A model generated the notes under the pieces. It made no database searches. It saw only the letters and a program-made list of their open reading frames with translations, and was not told where the DNA came from. From NCBI RefSeq assembly GCF_000969415.1, contig NZ_JZEX01000108.1:98663-162662 (forward strand): a DNA stretch of 64,000 bases, given 5' to 3'. Shown in pieces: positions 1-8,240 of this stretch (the stretch's first letter is position 1; the number at the start of each line of letters is the position of its first letter). A program made the position numbers and the translations under genes. The DNA is from Devosia geojensis. Lineage in GTDB: Bacteria; Pseudomonadota; Alphaproteobacteria; Rhizobiales; Devosiaceae.

Positions 1-230
1 AGGATATCCGGATAAGTCGCCATCTCGATCGGATTCGAGGGCAGGGGGATCTGGATCATATCGAGCACGAGCCCGAAGCTCTCGACCTTCTCGCGCAGCC
101 TTTTCAGGTCGTCGAGCGTCCACGTGCCGGGCTTGCCTTCCGGATCCGCGCAGATGTGCTTGATGCCGAGCTGGGCCCAGACGCGGTAGTCGTCGTCGTC
201 ACGTGCGGCAAGCTGAGTACCTACATACAT
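1..230 (-). CDS. Mannonate dehydratase-like TIM-barrel protein, N-terminal part (truncated by window edge)
   Basis: The first 76 codons are present; the rest lies left of the window. The N-terminus reads MYVGTQLAARDDDDYRVWAQ and continues with an alternating strand/helix pattern (GIKHICAD, then a helix containing LKRLREKVESFG, then LVLDMIQIPLP), as in xylose-isomerase-like TIM barrels and the UxuA/mannonate dehydratase family. UxuA dehydrates D-mannonate to 2-keto-3-deoxygluconate in hexuronate catabolism. An ATG at 236 is also in frame, but the AAGGAGG at 237-243 is six bases from the ATG at 230 and touches the other, so 230 is preferred. It lies downstream of the GntR gene on the same strand. 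Family is likely; the exact substrate is inferred. Confidence 0.6.
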   Translation of the reverse strand, partial: MYVGTQLAARDDDDYRVWAQLGIKHICADPEGKPGTWTLDDLKRLREKVESFGLVLDMIQIPLPSNPIEMATYPDI

Positions 231-249
231 TGCCATCCTCCTTGTAACG

Positions 250-258
250 TATGACATA
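250..258. promoter_or_regulatory. Candidate GntR operator, palindrome TATGACATA
   Basis: TATG-A-CATA is a perfect odd-centred palindrome in the 71-base gap between the GntR gene and the mannonate-dehydratase-like gene. A one-mismatch copy (TACGACATA) lies at 1089-1097 in front of the divergent ABC operon, and AACGTAT also recurs beside both (246-252 and 1103-1109). Short palindromes of this type are usual for FadR-subfamily regulators; binding is inferred. Confidence 0.4.
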
Positions 259-301
259 ATATGAATTTTTGAAACTGTCGAGGTCCGACTCGGGTGGGCC
301 G

Positions 302-1009
302 CTAGCGCGAAAGCTGGCGATACCGCTTCTGGCTGGCCGTCAGGTGCTCGCGCATGGCGGCCCGGGCCGCCTCGGGATCCTGGTCGGCAATGGCCTCCAG
401 AATACGGTCGTGCTCGGCCAGCACGCCTAGCAGGTATTGCGTGTCGTTGGCGCTCGGGAGGGTAGGGAACTGCCCGCGAGGGATCGAGCGCGGACCGAAT
501 CGGGTCATCGCATCGACGAAATGGCTGTTGTTGGTCGCCGCGGCGATGGCCTGGTGGAAGGCGAAATCGGCTTCGACGGTCGAACCGCCGTTCTGTATGC
601 GATCGGCCATCTCGTGATTGGCGGCGCGAATGGCTTCCTCTTGCATGGCGGAGCGCCTGTAGGCCGCAATCGCGGCGCCTTCCGTCTCCACGGCCATCCG
701 GAACTCGAGCGTTTCGAGGGTGTGTGGAATGCTCTGGATTTCCCTCGGAGTGAGGGTGATCGCGGGCGCCGTGGCAAGGTCAGTCACGAACATGCCCTTG
801 CCTTGTATGGGAATCACGAGGCCGGCAGCTCGTAGTTCGGCAATAGCTTCGCGAACTACGGTGCGGCTGACATCGAACTGAGCTTCGAGCTGGGGTTCGG
901 TCGGCAATTGCGCACCCACCGGCAGCGCCCCGGCCTCGATCTGCCGGCGTAGATCGTCGACAAGCGTTTGGGCCAGGCGTGGTCGTCTTCGCGTGGCTGT
1001 CGGTTCCAT
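302..1009 (-). CDS. GntR family transcriptional regulator, FadR subfamily (FCD domain)
   Basis: A 235-residue regulator. Residues 10-75 form a winged helix-turn-helix (LPTEPQLEAQFDVSRTVVRE, then LVIPIQGKGMFV), the GntR signature. Residues 90-230 form an all-helical FCD ligand-binding domain; ADFAFHQAIA and EHDRILEAIA supply the Asp/His positions that bind a metal in this family, whose effectors are usually organic acids or sugar acids. It lies upstream of, and on the same strand as, the mannonate-dehydratase-like gene and diverges from a Dpp-type ABC operon, so it probably controls both. Candidate operators sit at 250-258 and 1089-1097. The ATG is preceded by GAAGGAAA. Closest functional analogues would be UxuR/ExuR-type regulators, but the effector is not known. 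Confidence 0.9.
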   Translation of the reverse strand: MEPTATRRRPRLAQTLVDDLRRQIEAGALPVGAQLPTEPQLEAQFDVSRTVVREAIAELRAAGLVIPIQGKGMFVTDLATAPAITLTPREIQSIPHTLETLEFRMAVETEGAAIAAYRRSAMQEEAIRAANHEMADRIQNGGSTVEADFAFHQAIAAATNNSHFVDAMTRFGPRSIPRGQFPTLPSANDTQYLLGVLAEHDRILEAIADQDPEAARAAMREHLTASQKRYRQLSR

Positions 1010-1088
1010 TTTCCTTCTCCCCCGGATGCCGCTCTCAGGTGTCTTTTATCACCCTATTGCCATACTCGTGAAAAGGCCATAATCATAA

Positions 1089-1097
1089 TACGACATA
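1089..1097. promoter_or_regulatory. Second candidate GntR operator (TACGACATA) in the divergent promoter region
   Basis: This is a one-base variant of the palindrome at 250-258, located 41 bases upstream of the substrate-binding protein ATG and 80 bases upstream of the GntR ATG. Its position fits control of both divergent promoters. The region around it (1070-1110) is A+T-rich, as expected for promoters. Confidence 0.35.
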
Positions 1098-1137
1098 CAA
1101 CCAACGTATCACGTCGGGTTATTCTGGAGGAGACTTA

Positions 1138-2736
1138 ATGAAGCATTTCCATTCGCGGATGATGGCGGGTGCTGCCCTGGCCGTCATGCTGGCAAGCGCG
1201 CCCGCTGTCTTTGCCGCTACGCCCAACGATCAGCTGGTGATCGGCACGTCGCTGGCCCAGGTTCTGTCGCTCGATCCGCAGCAGGGCACCGAGGTCAAGA
1301 CCCAGGAGATCCTGGCCAATACGTACGACCGGCTCATTTCGTTCGACAGCAAGACCAACGAGCTGCAGGGGCAGTTGGCTGAGAGCTGGGACGTCGACGA
1401 CACCGGCATCACCTTCCACCTGCGCGACGCCCAGTTCGCCTCGGGCAATCCGGTGACTGCCAACGACGTGGTGTTCTCGCTGGTTCGCCTGTTCAAGCTC
1501 GACCAGTCTGCTGCCGCCGGCCTCAAGACCTTCGGTTACAACGCTGAAACCGCCGAAAGCCTCATTACCGCCGTCGATGAAAAGACCGTGCGCATCGATC
1601 TGACCGATGACGTGGTGCCCGAAGCGCTGCTCTATCGCCTGTCGGGCGGTGTCGGCAGCGTGGTCGACAGCGTCGAGGTGATGAAGCACGTCGTCAACAA
1701 CGACTACGGCAACGAGTGGCTGCGCACCAATACCGCGGGTTCCGGCCCGTTCGTGCTGCGCCGCTGGTCGCCGAACGACATCGTGATGCTCGAAGCCAAC
1801 CCGAACTTCTGGGGCGAGCCCTCGACCCTCAAGCGCGTGCTGTTCCGTCACGTGCCCGAAAGCCAGGCGGCTCGCCTGATGCTCGAGCGCGGCGACATCG
1901 ACATCGCCAATGCCCTGACGGCTGCGGACGTCCGCTACTTCGACGGCAAGGAAGGTTTCGTCATCGATCAGGTCAAGACCGGCGGCTTTTACGCGCTGGC
2001 CATGAACGCCGGCCACGAGCCGCTGGACAATCCGCTGGTGCGCCAGGCGATCGCCTACGGCATCGACTACCAGGGCATCGGAGATGCGATCCTTGGCCCC
2101 TATGGTCGGCCCCGCAACGTGCCCGTCCCCGAGGATTGGGAAGGCGCGATCCCGAACCCGGATTGGTCGCTGCAGCCGGAAAAAGCGCGGGCTCTGCTCG
2201 CCGAGGCCGGCTATCCCAACGGCTTCTCGCTGACCATCAAGACAATCGCCCAGGCTCCGCGTGTCGATATGGCGACCGCCATCCAGGCGAACCTTGCCGA
2301 AATCGGCATTACTGCCCGCGTGATCCAGGGCAATGGTTCCGACATCGTCGCGGCCCATCGCGCCCGCGATTTCGACCTGCTCATTCCGCAGACCTCGGCA
2401 GCCGACCCGACTGCGCTTGGTGCGTTGGACAACTTCACCAACAATCCGGACAACTCGGTCGAAGCAAACAACGCCGGCAACTTCGTCTGGCGCTCGGATT
2501 GGGATATTCCTGAGCTGAATACCCTGCGCCAGGAAGCCAACCGCGAACGCGATCCGGCCACGCGTCTCGAAATGGCGCGCCAGCTGCAGGAAGATTTCAT
2601 CGCGGCGAGCCCCGCCGTGTTCCCCATGTTCGAGCGCTTCGAGCCCATCGTTGTGAACGCGCGCGTCGAGGGTTATAGCGGCCACCCGTGGTCGCTCACC
2701 CGCGTCGACGCGGTCACCAAGACGGACGCGAACTAG
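1138..2736 (+). CDS. ABC transporter substrate-binding protein, family 5 (Dpp/Opp type)
   Basis: A 532-residue periplasmic solute receptor. Residues 1-26 are a Sec signal peptide ending APAVFA. The mature part has the SBP_bac_5 landmarks: LSLDPQQGTEVKTQEILANT near the N-terminus, LAESWDVDDTGITFHLRD, VTANDVVFSL, and PLVRQAIAYGIDY in the middle. A strong ribosome binding site (GGAGGAG) precedes the ATG by about six bases. It is the first gene of a five-gene importer operon (1138-6244). Family-5 receptors bind peptides, opines, nickel or oligosaccharides, so the substrate cannot be read from sequence. The neighbouring UxuA-like gene and FadR-type regulator suggest a sugar-acid-containing ligand, which is inference. 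Confidence 0.93.
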   Translation: MKHFHSRMMAGAALAVMLASAPAVFAATPNDQLVIGTSLAQVLSLDPQQGTEVKTQEILANTYDRLISFDSKTNELQGQLAESWDVDDTGITFHLRDAQFASGNPVTANDVVFSLVRLFKLDQSAAAGLKTFGYNAETAESLITAVDEKTVRIDLTDDVVPEALLYRLSGGVGSVVDSVEVMKHVVNNDYGNEWLRTNTAGSGPFVLRRWSPNDIVMLEANPNFWGEPSTLKRVLFRHVPESQAARLMLERGDIDIANALTAADVRYFDGKEGFVIDQVKTGGFYALAMNAGHEPLDNPLVRQAIAYGIDYQGIGDAILGPYGRPRNVPVPEDWEGAIPNPDWSLQPEKARALLAEAGYPNGFSLTIKTIAQAPRVDMATAIQANLAEIGITARVIQGNGSDIVAAHRARDFDLLIPQTSAADPTALGALDNFTNNPDNSVEANNAGNFVWRSDWDIPELNTLRQEANRERDPATRLEMARQLQEDFIAASPAVFPMFERFEPIVVNARVEGYSGHPWSLTRVDAVTKTDAN

Positions 2737-2750
2737 GCAGTCGGCCGGTC

Positions 2751-3779
2751 ATGAAGGAACTTTCCCTAATCGCACTCGGCAAGCGGGTCGGACAGCTCCT
2801 TGTCAGCTTGTTCGCCCTGCTGGTCGTAACCTTCGTGATCGGCCGCCTCCTGCCCACCGATCCGGTCGGCGCCATCGTTGGCGAGCTGGCGGATCCCGCG
2901 ACATACGCCGCCATGCGCGAAAGGCTCGGCCTCGATCTGCCGATCTACCAGCAGTTCTGGATTTATTTCACGTCGCTCCTGCGCGGCGATCTGGGCACGG
3001 CGATCCTCACCGGCAATCCGGTGGCTCAGGATTTGAGCCAGGCCTTCCCCGCAACCTTCGAGCTGGCGACGCTCGCCGTCCTCATCTCGACCCTTATTGG
3101 TGTGCCGCTTGGCATGCTGGCCGCGTTCTTCCGGGATAGCTGGTTCGACCAGTTCGCCCGCGTGATCTCGCTGATCGGGCATTCCATCCCGGTTTTCTGG
3201 TTCGGCATCGTCGGGCTGGTGATCTTCTATGCTGTCCTCTCCTGGGTGGGCGGACCGGGCCGGGTCGATGTCTATCTCGAAGGCCTGGTCGAGCCGCGCA
3301 CCGGTCTTCTGCTTGTCGACAGTCTGCTGGCCGGGGACATGGAAGTCTTCTGGAACGCGGTCCATCACATCATCCTGCCGGCCTGCATCCTGGCCTATTC
3401 GGCCATGGCCTACATCACCCGCATGACGCGCAGCTTTACGCTTGAGCAGCTCAATCAGGACTACGTCGTCGCCGCTCGCGCCAAGGGAGCCTCGGACCTG
3501 CGCATCGTGATCGGGCATCTCCTCCCCAACATAGCGGTGCAGTTGGTGACGGTCCTGGCGATCTCGTATGGCGGTCTGCTCGAAGGCGCCGTCGTCACCG
3601 AGGTGGTGTTTTCCTGGCCCGGCATCGGTCAGTACATGACCAACGCGCTCATGATCGGCGACATGAACGCGGTTCTTGCCGCCACGCTCATCATTGGCAT
3701 CATCTTCATGGCCCTCAACTTCCTCTCCGATATGGCCTACCTCCTGCTCGATCCGCGCACCCGCGAGGTGACGGCATGA
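2751..3779 (+). CDS. ABC transporter permease, DppB type
   Basis: A 342-residue inner-membrane permease. The ATG at 2751 gives the canonical start MKELSLIALGKRVGQLLVSL, in which the first membrane helix follows directly; an upstream in-frame start would overlap the receptor gene by about 50 bases and add an atypical N-terminus. RLLPTDPVGAI follows helix 1, and the EAA-loop region includes DYVVAARAKGASD, the coupling helix that docks on the ATPase. VVFSWPGIGQYM near the C-terminus is characteristic of DppB/OppB. It starts 14 bases after the receptor gene and overlaps the next permease gene by ATGA. Confidence 0.93.
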   Translation: MKELSLIALGKRVGQLLVSLFALLVVTFVIGRLLPTDPVGAIVGELADPATYAAMRERLGLDLPIYQQFWIYFTSLLRGDLGTAILTGNPVAQDLSQAFPATFELATLAVLISTLIGVPLGMLAAFFRDSWFDQFARVISLIGHSIPVFWFGIVGLVIFYAVLSWVGGPGRVDVYLEGLVEPRTGLLLVDSLLAGDMEVFWNAVHHIILPACILAYSAMAYITRMTRSFTLEQLNQDYVVAARAKGASDLRIVIGHLLPNIAVQLVTVLAISYGGLLEGAVVTEVVFSWPGIGQYMTNALMIGDMNAVLAATLIIGIIFMALNFLSDMAYLLLDPRTREVTA

Positions 3780-4678
3780 GCACGAGCCAGGCCTTGCCGA
3801 AGCCGTCCAAGCCCGCCGTGTTCCTCGCCCGCCTCGGCGAGGGGCTGCGCGGCGCACTCGCCAAGCTGGCGCGCGAGCCTTTGGGTATGTTCGGTTTTGC
3901 CGTTCTAATCATTCTGGTGGTCGTCGCGATCTTCGCGCCGTGGATCGCGCCCTATAGCCCTACCGCCCAGAACCTCTCCCAGGCCTTGCAGCCGCCGAGC
4001 GCGGCGCACTGGGCCGGCACGGACGAGTTCGGCCGCGATATCCTCTCGCGCCTCATCTATGGCGCGCGCATCACCATCCAGACGGTCTTGGCCGTGTCAC
4101 TGATCGTCGGCCCGGTCGGGCTCGTCGTCGGCATCGTCGCCGGCTTCGTCGGTGGGCGCACGGATGCGATCCTGATGCGCATCACCGACATCGTTCTCTC
4201 TTTCCCCTCGCTGATCCTCGCGCTCGCGTTCGCCGCTGCGCTGGGGGCGGGGCTCGAAACGGCCATCGTCGCCATCTCGCTGACCGGTTGGCCGCCGATC
4301 GCCCGTCTCGCCCGCGCCGAGACGCTGATCGTGCGCAACACCGACTATGTGGCGGCGGCCCGCCTCTACGGGGCTTCCCAGTTGAGGCTGCTGTTCCTCT
4401 ACATCGCGCCCATGTGCGTGCCCTCGGTCGTCGTGCGCCTGACGCTCAACATGGCCGGCATCATCCTCACCGCCGCGGCCCTCGGCTTTCTGGGCCTCGG
4501 CGCCCAGCCGCCGGCGCCCGAATGGGGCGCGATGATCTCGAACGGTCGCCGGTTCATGCTCGACAACTGGTGGGTCGCCGTCATGCCCGGCATCGCCATT
4601 CTCATGACGAGCCTGGCGTTCAATCTGGTGGGGGACGCCCTCCGCGACATTCTGGACCCGCGCCATGTCCGCTCCTGA
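3776..4678 (+). CDS. ABC transporter permease, DppC type
   Basis: A 300-residue partner permease. A cytoplasmic N-terminal stretch is followed by a first membrane helix (about 40-62), then WAGTDEFGRDILSRLIYG, the DppC/OppC signature, and the EAA-type loop NTDYVAAARLYGASQ. LGFLGLGAQPPAPEWGAMI near the C-terminus is also diagnostic. It should form a heterodimer with the upstream DppB-like protein. The start overlaps the upstream stop as ATGA, and the end overlaps the following ATPase gene by 14 bases, so translation is probably coupled. Confidence 0.93.
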   Translation: MSTSQALPKPSKPAVFLARLGEGLRGALAKLAREPLGMFGFAVLIILVVVAIFAPWIAPYSPTAQNLSQALQPPSAAHWAGTDEFGRDILSRLIYGARITIQTVLAVSLIVGPVGLVVGIVAGFVGGRTDAILMRITDIVLSFPSLILALAFAAALGAGLETAIVAISLTGWPPIARLARAETLIVRNTDYVAAARLYGASQLRLLFLYIAPMCVPSVVVRLTLNMAGIILTAAALGFLGLGAQPPAPEWGAMISNGRRFMLDNWWVAVMPGIAILMTSLAFNLVGDALRDILDPRHVRS

Positions 4679-5507
4679 TCCCGTCCTCAAGGTCCACAAC
4701 CTGTCGGTCCGGTTCGCCCGCTCGCAGGTGCGCGCGGTCAACGGCGTGAGCTTCGATCTCGGAGCCGAGCGCCTGGGCGTCGTCGGCGAATCCGGCTCGG
4801 GCAAGTCCACCGTCGGCCGTGCGATCATGCGCCTGCTGCCGCCCTCTGCTCGGGTGGAGGCGGACATCCTGGATTTCGAGGGCGCGCCGCTCCTCTCCTG
4901 CAGCGCCGGGCAGATGCGGAACCTGCGCGGCAACCGCATGGCGCTGATCATGCAGGATCCGCGCTATTCGCTGAACCCCGTCCTGCCGGTGGGCCGGCAG
5001 GTCGCAGAGGCCGCTCTGCTGCACCTCAAGGTGAGCAAGAGCGAAGCCCGCGAGCGCGCCGCTCACATGCTTGAGCGCGTGCGCATCGCAGATGTCGGGC
5101 GCACCATGGAGCTTTATCCGCATCAGATCTCGGGCGGCATGGGCCAGCGCGTCATGATTGCCATGATGCTTCTTGCCAAGCCGCGCCTGGTGATTGCCGA
5201 TGAACCGACCTCGGCTCTCGACGTCAGTGTACGCGGCGATGTGCTGAAGCTCCTCGACGAGTTGGTCGCCGAGAACAACTCCGGCCTGCTGCTGATCAGC
5301 CACGACATCCGCATGGTCGCCGCCTTCTGCCAGCGCATTCTGGTGATGTACAAGGGCGATGTCGTGGAAACGCTGACTCGGCTCGAGGATGCCCAGCATC
5401 CCTATACGCGCGGCCTGATCGCCGCCTTGCCCGATCCACGCCATCCCGTCCACCGGCTCCAGACCCTCGATCGCCTGGCCATCGAAGCCGCGGAGGTGCG
5501 CGTATGA
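4665..5507 (+). CDS. ABC transporter ATP-binding protein, DppD type
   Basis: A 280-residue ATPase with Walker [11 protein letters not shown]-loop MQDPRYSLNP, signature ISGGMGQR, Walker B LVIADEPTSALD and H-loop ISHD. The C-terminus after QHPYTRGLIAALPDP is short and lacks the cysteine-rich oligopeptide_HPY extension that many DppD proteins use to hold an iron-sulfur cluster, so it is about 40 residues shorter than usual. It powers the importer with the adjacent DppF-like protein. Confidence 0.92.
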   Translation: MSAPDPVLKVHNLSVRFARSQVRAVNGVSFDLGAERLGVVGESGSGKSTVGRAIMRLLPPSARVEADILDFEGAPLLSCSAGQMRNLRGNRMALIMQDPRYSLNPVLPVGRQVAEAALLHLKVSKSEARERAAHMLERVRIADVGRTMELYPHQISGGMGQRVMIAMMLLAKPRLVIADEPTSALDVSVRGDVLKLLDELVAENNSGLLLISHDIRMVAAFCQRILVMYKGDVVETLTRLEDAQHPYTRGLIAALPDPRHPVHRLQTLDRLAIEAAEVRV

Positions 5508-6244
5508 TCGAAGTCGAGGAGCTCGCCGTTGCCTTCGGGGAGGGTGATGCGCGCAGGCAGGTGGTGAAGTCCGTGTCCTTCTCCGTCGCCAGGGGCGAAA
5601 CGCTCGGCATTGTCGGGGAATCGGGCTGCGGCAAGTCCACCGTGCTGCGTTCGCTCGCCGGCCTCGACCGGCATTGGCAGGGACGCATTTCCCTTGCAGG
5701 CCGGCCGGTCGACAAGCGCCGCACCAGGGACCAGCTCATGCTGGCGCAGATGGTGTTCCAGGATCCTTATGGCTCTATCCACCCGCGTCATCGCATCGAG
5801 CGCGTTCTGGCCGAGCCGGTGCAGGCCATGAAGAAGGGCGACGGGTGGGACCGCGTGGCATCCGCGCTGGAGCAGGTCGGCTTGCCCGCGGCCTTTGCCG
5901 GCCGCTTTCCGCATGAGTTGTCCGGCGGCCAGCGCCAGCGCGTCGCCATCGCCCGTGCGCTGATGCTCGAGCCCGAAATTCTGCTGCTCGACGAACCGAC
6001 CTCCGCACTCGACGTGTCGGTGCAGGCCGAAGTCCTCAACCTCTTGAGCGACCTGCGCGATGAGCGGCAGTTGACCTATGTGCTCGTCAGCCACGACCTG
6101 GCTGTCATCGCCCATATGTGCGACCGGGTGCTGGTCATGCAGGATGGGCGTTTTGTCGATGAGCTGACCAAGGACGATCTGAAGGCCGGTCGAACGCACG
6201 CGCAGTACTCGAAGGACCTGTTCGAGGCGAGCTTCCTGGCCTAG
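5504..6244 (+). CDS. ABC transporter ATP-binding protein, DppF type
   Basis: A 246-residue ATPase with Walker [11 protein letters not shown]-loop FQDPYGSIHP, signature LSGGQRQR, Walker B ILLLDEPTSALD and H-loop VSHD. It lacks the usual C-terminal extension after the helical region. It is the last gene of the operon, joined to the preceding ATPase by an ATGA overlap and followed 17 bases later by a strong hairpin. The two-ATPase, two-permease, one-receptor layout makes a complete Dpp-type importer. Confidence 0.92.
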   Translation: MIEVEELAVAFGEGDARRQVVKSVSFSVARGETLGIVGESGCGKSTVLRSLAGLDRHWQGRISLAGRPVDKRRTRDQLMLAQMVFQDPYGSIHPRHRIERVLAEPVQAMKKGDGWDRVASALEQVGLPAAFAGRFPHELSGGQRQRVAIARALMLEPEILLLDEPTSALDVSVQAEVLNLLSDLRDERQLTYVLVSHDLAVIAHMCDRVLVMQDGRFVDELTKDDLKAGRTHAQYSKDLFEASFLA

Positions 6245-6260
6245 CGCCCCGGGGCATTCG

Positions 6261-6286
6261 ACCGGCGGAGCATGTGCTCCGCCGGT
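6261..6286. terminator. 12-bp perfect hairpin between convergent operons
   Basis: ACCGGCGGAGCA is followed by TG and its exact reverse complement. The element sits in the 53-base gap between the end of the plus-strand ABC operon and the end of the minus-strand MFS gene, so it can terminate from both sides. There is no run of T, which is common for terminators in G+C-rich alphaproteobacteria. Confidence 0.75.
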
Positions 6287-6297
6287 CCATATACGTC

Positions 6298-7518
6298 TCA
6301 GGCTGGCTGCAGTCTTTCGGGTTGCTGGCCACTCGGCCGGGGGAAGGCGAGAGCCATGGCCGCCGCGGCCAGACCCACCGCTGCAGAGGCCACATAAAGC
6401 CAGTGATAGCTGCCGAAGGTGTCGTAGAGCCACCCGCCGCCGACCGGCCCGAAGGCCATGCCGATGCTCGACGTCATGGTGGCCGCCCCCAGCACGGTGC
6501 CCATCACGTGCGGACCGAAATAGTCGCGCGCGAGCACCGCGTAGAGCGGCATCACGCCGCCATAGGCCATGCCGAGCACCACGGCCAGCATGTAGAATTC
6601 TGTCAGTTGAGTGACGTAAATATAGCTGTAGATGCCGATCGCCTGCAGGGCGAGGCCCGCGATCAGCACGCGCTTGACGCCCAGCCGGTCGGCGAGAACG
6701 CCGAAGATCAGCCGGCCGAAGAGTCCTGCAACACCCTCGACGCTGTAGATGCTCGCCGCCGCCAGCGCCGAGGCGCCGCAGAGCATCGCGTAGCTCACGG
6801 TATGGAAGATCGGTCCGGAATGGGCCGCGCAGCAGAAGAAGAAGGTTCCGGCCAGCACGATGAACTGCGGTGTGCGTAGCGCTGCGCCCGCGCTGGTGGG
6901 CCGGGGCTCGGCCGGCGCGACGTCGCTGGCGGGAGATGGAGCCGAGGCGAGGGCCGTCGGCGCGCGGCGGATGAGGAATCCGGCCGGCAGGATGAGCGCT
7001 GTTGCAACGATCGCCGTCAGCATCATCGCATTGCGCCAGCCCTGGGCCTCGATGAGCACGGTGGCGAGCGGCGTCACGATCATGGGCGCGACGCCTGCCC
7101 CGATAGAGACCAGCGACACGGCGAGGCTGCGGTTTTTGTCGAACCAGGCGACGGTCGTCGCCATGAGCGGAGCAAAGAATGCGCCGCCGGAAGCGCCGAC
7201 GAGGCCGCCATAGGCGAGCTGAAAGACCAGAAGGTCGGAGGAGCGGCTGGCGATGAAGAGCCCCAGTCCCAGGATCACCGCCGCGATCATGATGACGGGT
7301 CGCGCCCCGATGCGGTCGGTGAGCGTGCCCCAGAGGAATCCGGCGATACCCATGACGATGAACCCCACCGTCATCGCGCCGGAGATGCCGGCCCGCGTCC
7401 AACCGGTCTCGGTGGCGATCGGCTGCAGATAGACGGGCAGGGCGAACATGGCGCCCATCGCAACGCAGGTAATGACCGCGCCCGCCGCGACGATCACCCA
7501 GCCATAGTGTCTTTCCAT
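6298..7518 (-). CDS. MFS transporter, monocarboxylate/OFA-like
   Basis: A 406-residue major facilitator with about twelve membrane segments. GFLWGTLTDRIGARPV between helices 2 and 3 is the MFS loop motif, repeated in weaker form as FGVLADRLGVKRVL in the second half. The central loop (about 190-215) is Ala/Pro-rich and hydrophilic. I chose the ATG at 7518 because GGAGGGAG lies eight bases upstream; the in-frame GTG further up would place this site inside the gene. It follows the response regulator gene by 83 bases on the same strand and may be the last gene of the cyclic-amide operon. The fold resembles monocarboxylate or oxalate/formate exchangers, so export or import of a small acid product is possible. 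The substrate is unknown. Confidence 0.85.
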   Translation of the reverse strand: MERHYGWVIVAAGAVITCVAMGAMFALPVYLQPIATETGWTRAGISGAMTVGFIVMGIAGFLWGTLTDRIGARPVIMIAAVILGLGLFIASRSSDLLVFQLAYGGLVGASGGAFFAPLMATTVAWFDKNRSLAVSLVSIGAGVAPMIVTPLATVLIEAQGWRNAMMLTAIVATALILPAGFLIRRAPTALASAPSPASDVAPAEPRPTSAGAALRTPQFIVLAGTFFFCCAAHSGPIFHTVSYAMLCGASALAAASIYSVEGVAGLFGRLIFGVLADRLGVKRVLIAGLALQAIGIYSYIYVTQLTEFYMLAVVLGMAYGGVMPLYAVLARDYFGPHVMGTVLGAATMTSSIGMAFGPVGGGWLYDTFGSYHWLYVASAAVGLAAAAMALAFPRPSGQQPERLQPA

Positions 7519-7601
7519 TTCACAGGCTCCCTCCGGATACACCTGCTACTCGACGAACCGGGCACGGCCGTTTCGACACGCGGTGGGTATTTTTTCTGCA
7601 T

Positions 7602-8240
7602 TTAGATCACGCCTCGCCGGATCGCCTCGGCGACGGCCTGAACCCGGTTGGCTGCGCCGAGCTTGGTCGTGATCTCCTGTACCTTGCGTTTCACCGTGAT
7701 CTCGGTCAGCGCGAGCTCGTTGGCGATGTCCTGCGAACGGCCGCCCTTGGCGAGGAGCCGCAATACCCGGACCTCCTGCGGCGTCAATCCACTATCGCGC
7801 TGGATCTGCTGCGTCGCCACCTTCCTGTATTCCTCGATCATCGTGGCGATGAGTTCCTGCGAGAGCATGGGGGCTCCGGCGTGCACCTGCCGAATGGCGA
7901 CGGCGAGGGTCTCGTACGAGTTGGATTTCAGCAGATAGGCATCCGCCTCGGCCTCCAGCGCGCCGACCAGATACTGGCGATCCTCGTAGGTCGAGAGGAT
8001 CATGCAGCGCGGTGCCGACGGGCGGGCCTTGAGCGCTCGAACCAGTTGAATTCCGTCCATGCCGCCGAGACGGATGTCGATGGTGACGACGTCGGGCTTG
8101 TGCCGCTCCGCCATCGCCAGGGCGTCCTGCGCGCTCCCGGCCTCCCCCACCACTTCGATGTCGTCCTCATCCTCGAGGAGGCTGCGCACGCCCCGACGGA
8201 AGATCTGGTGATCATCGACGATCATCACGCGTATTTTCAT
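7602..8240 (-). CDS. NarL/FixJ-type response regulator
   Basis: A 212-residue two-component regulator. The receiver (1-120) has the acidic pocket VDD at 8-10 and phosphoacceptor Asp55 in VVTIDIRLGG. A LuxR-type helix-turn-helix lies at about 150-210 (LTPQEVRVLRLLAKGGRSQD, then ITVKRKVQEITTKLG). The ATG at 8240 overlaps the histidine kinase stop as ATGA and has AAGGAGG ten bases upstream. An ATG nine bases earlier is nearly in contact with that site and is less likely. It is almost certainly the partner of the kinase encoded immediately upstream. Targets are not visible, but the surrounding operon is the obvious candidate. Confidence 0.93.
   Translation of the reverse strand: MKIRVMIVDDHQIFRRGVRSLLEDEDDIEVVGEAGSAQDALAMAERHKPDVVTIDIRLGGMDGIQLVRALKARPSAPRCMILSTYEDRQYLVGALEAEADAYLLKSNSYETLAVAIRQVHAGAPMLSQELIATMIEEYRKVATQQIQRDSGLTPQEVRVLRLLAKGGRSQDIANELALTEITVKRKVQEITTKLGAANRVQAVAEAIRRGVI

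Noticed and set aside
1135..2685. Long open frames antisense to real genes (for example opposite the first receptor gene)
   Set aside because: They are a by-product of high G+C codon bias; they have low complexity, no recognisable motifs and lie entirely opposite well-supported genes.
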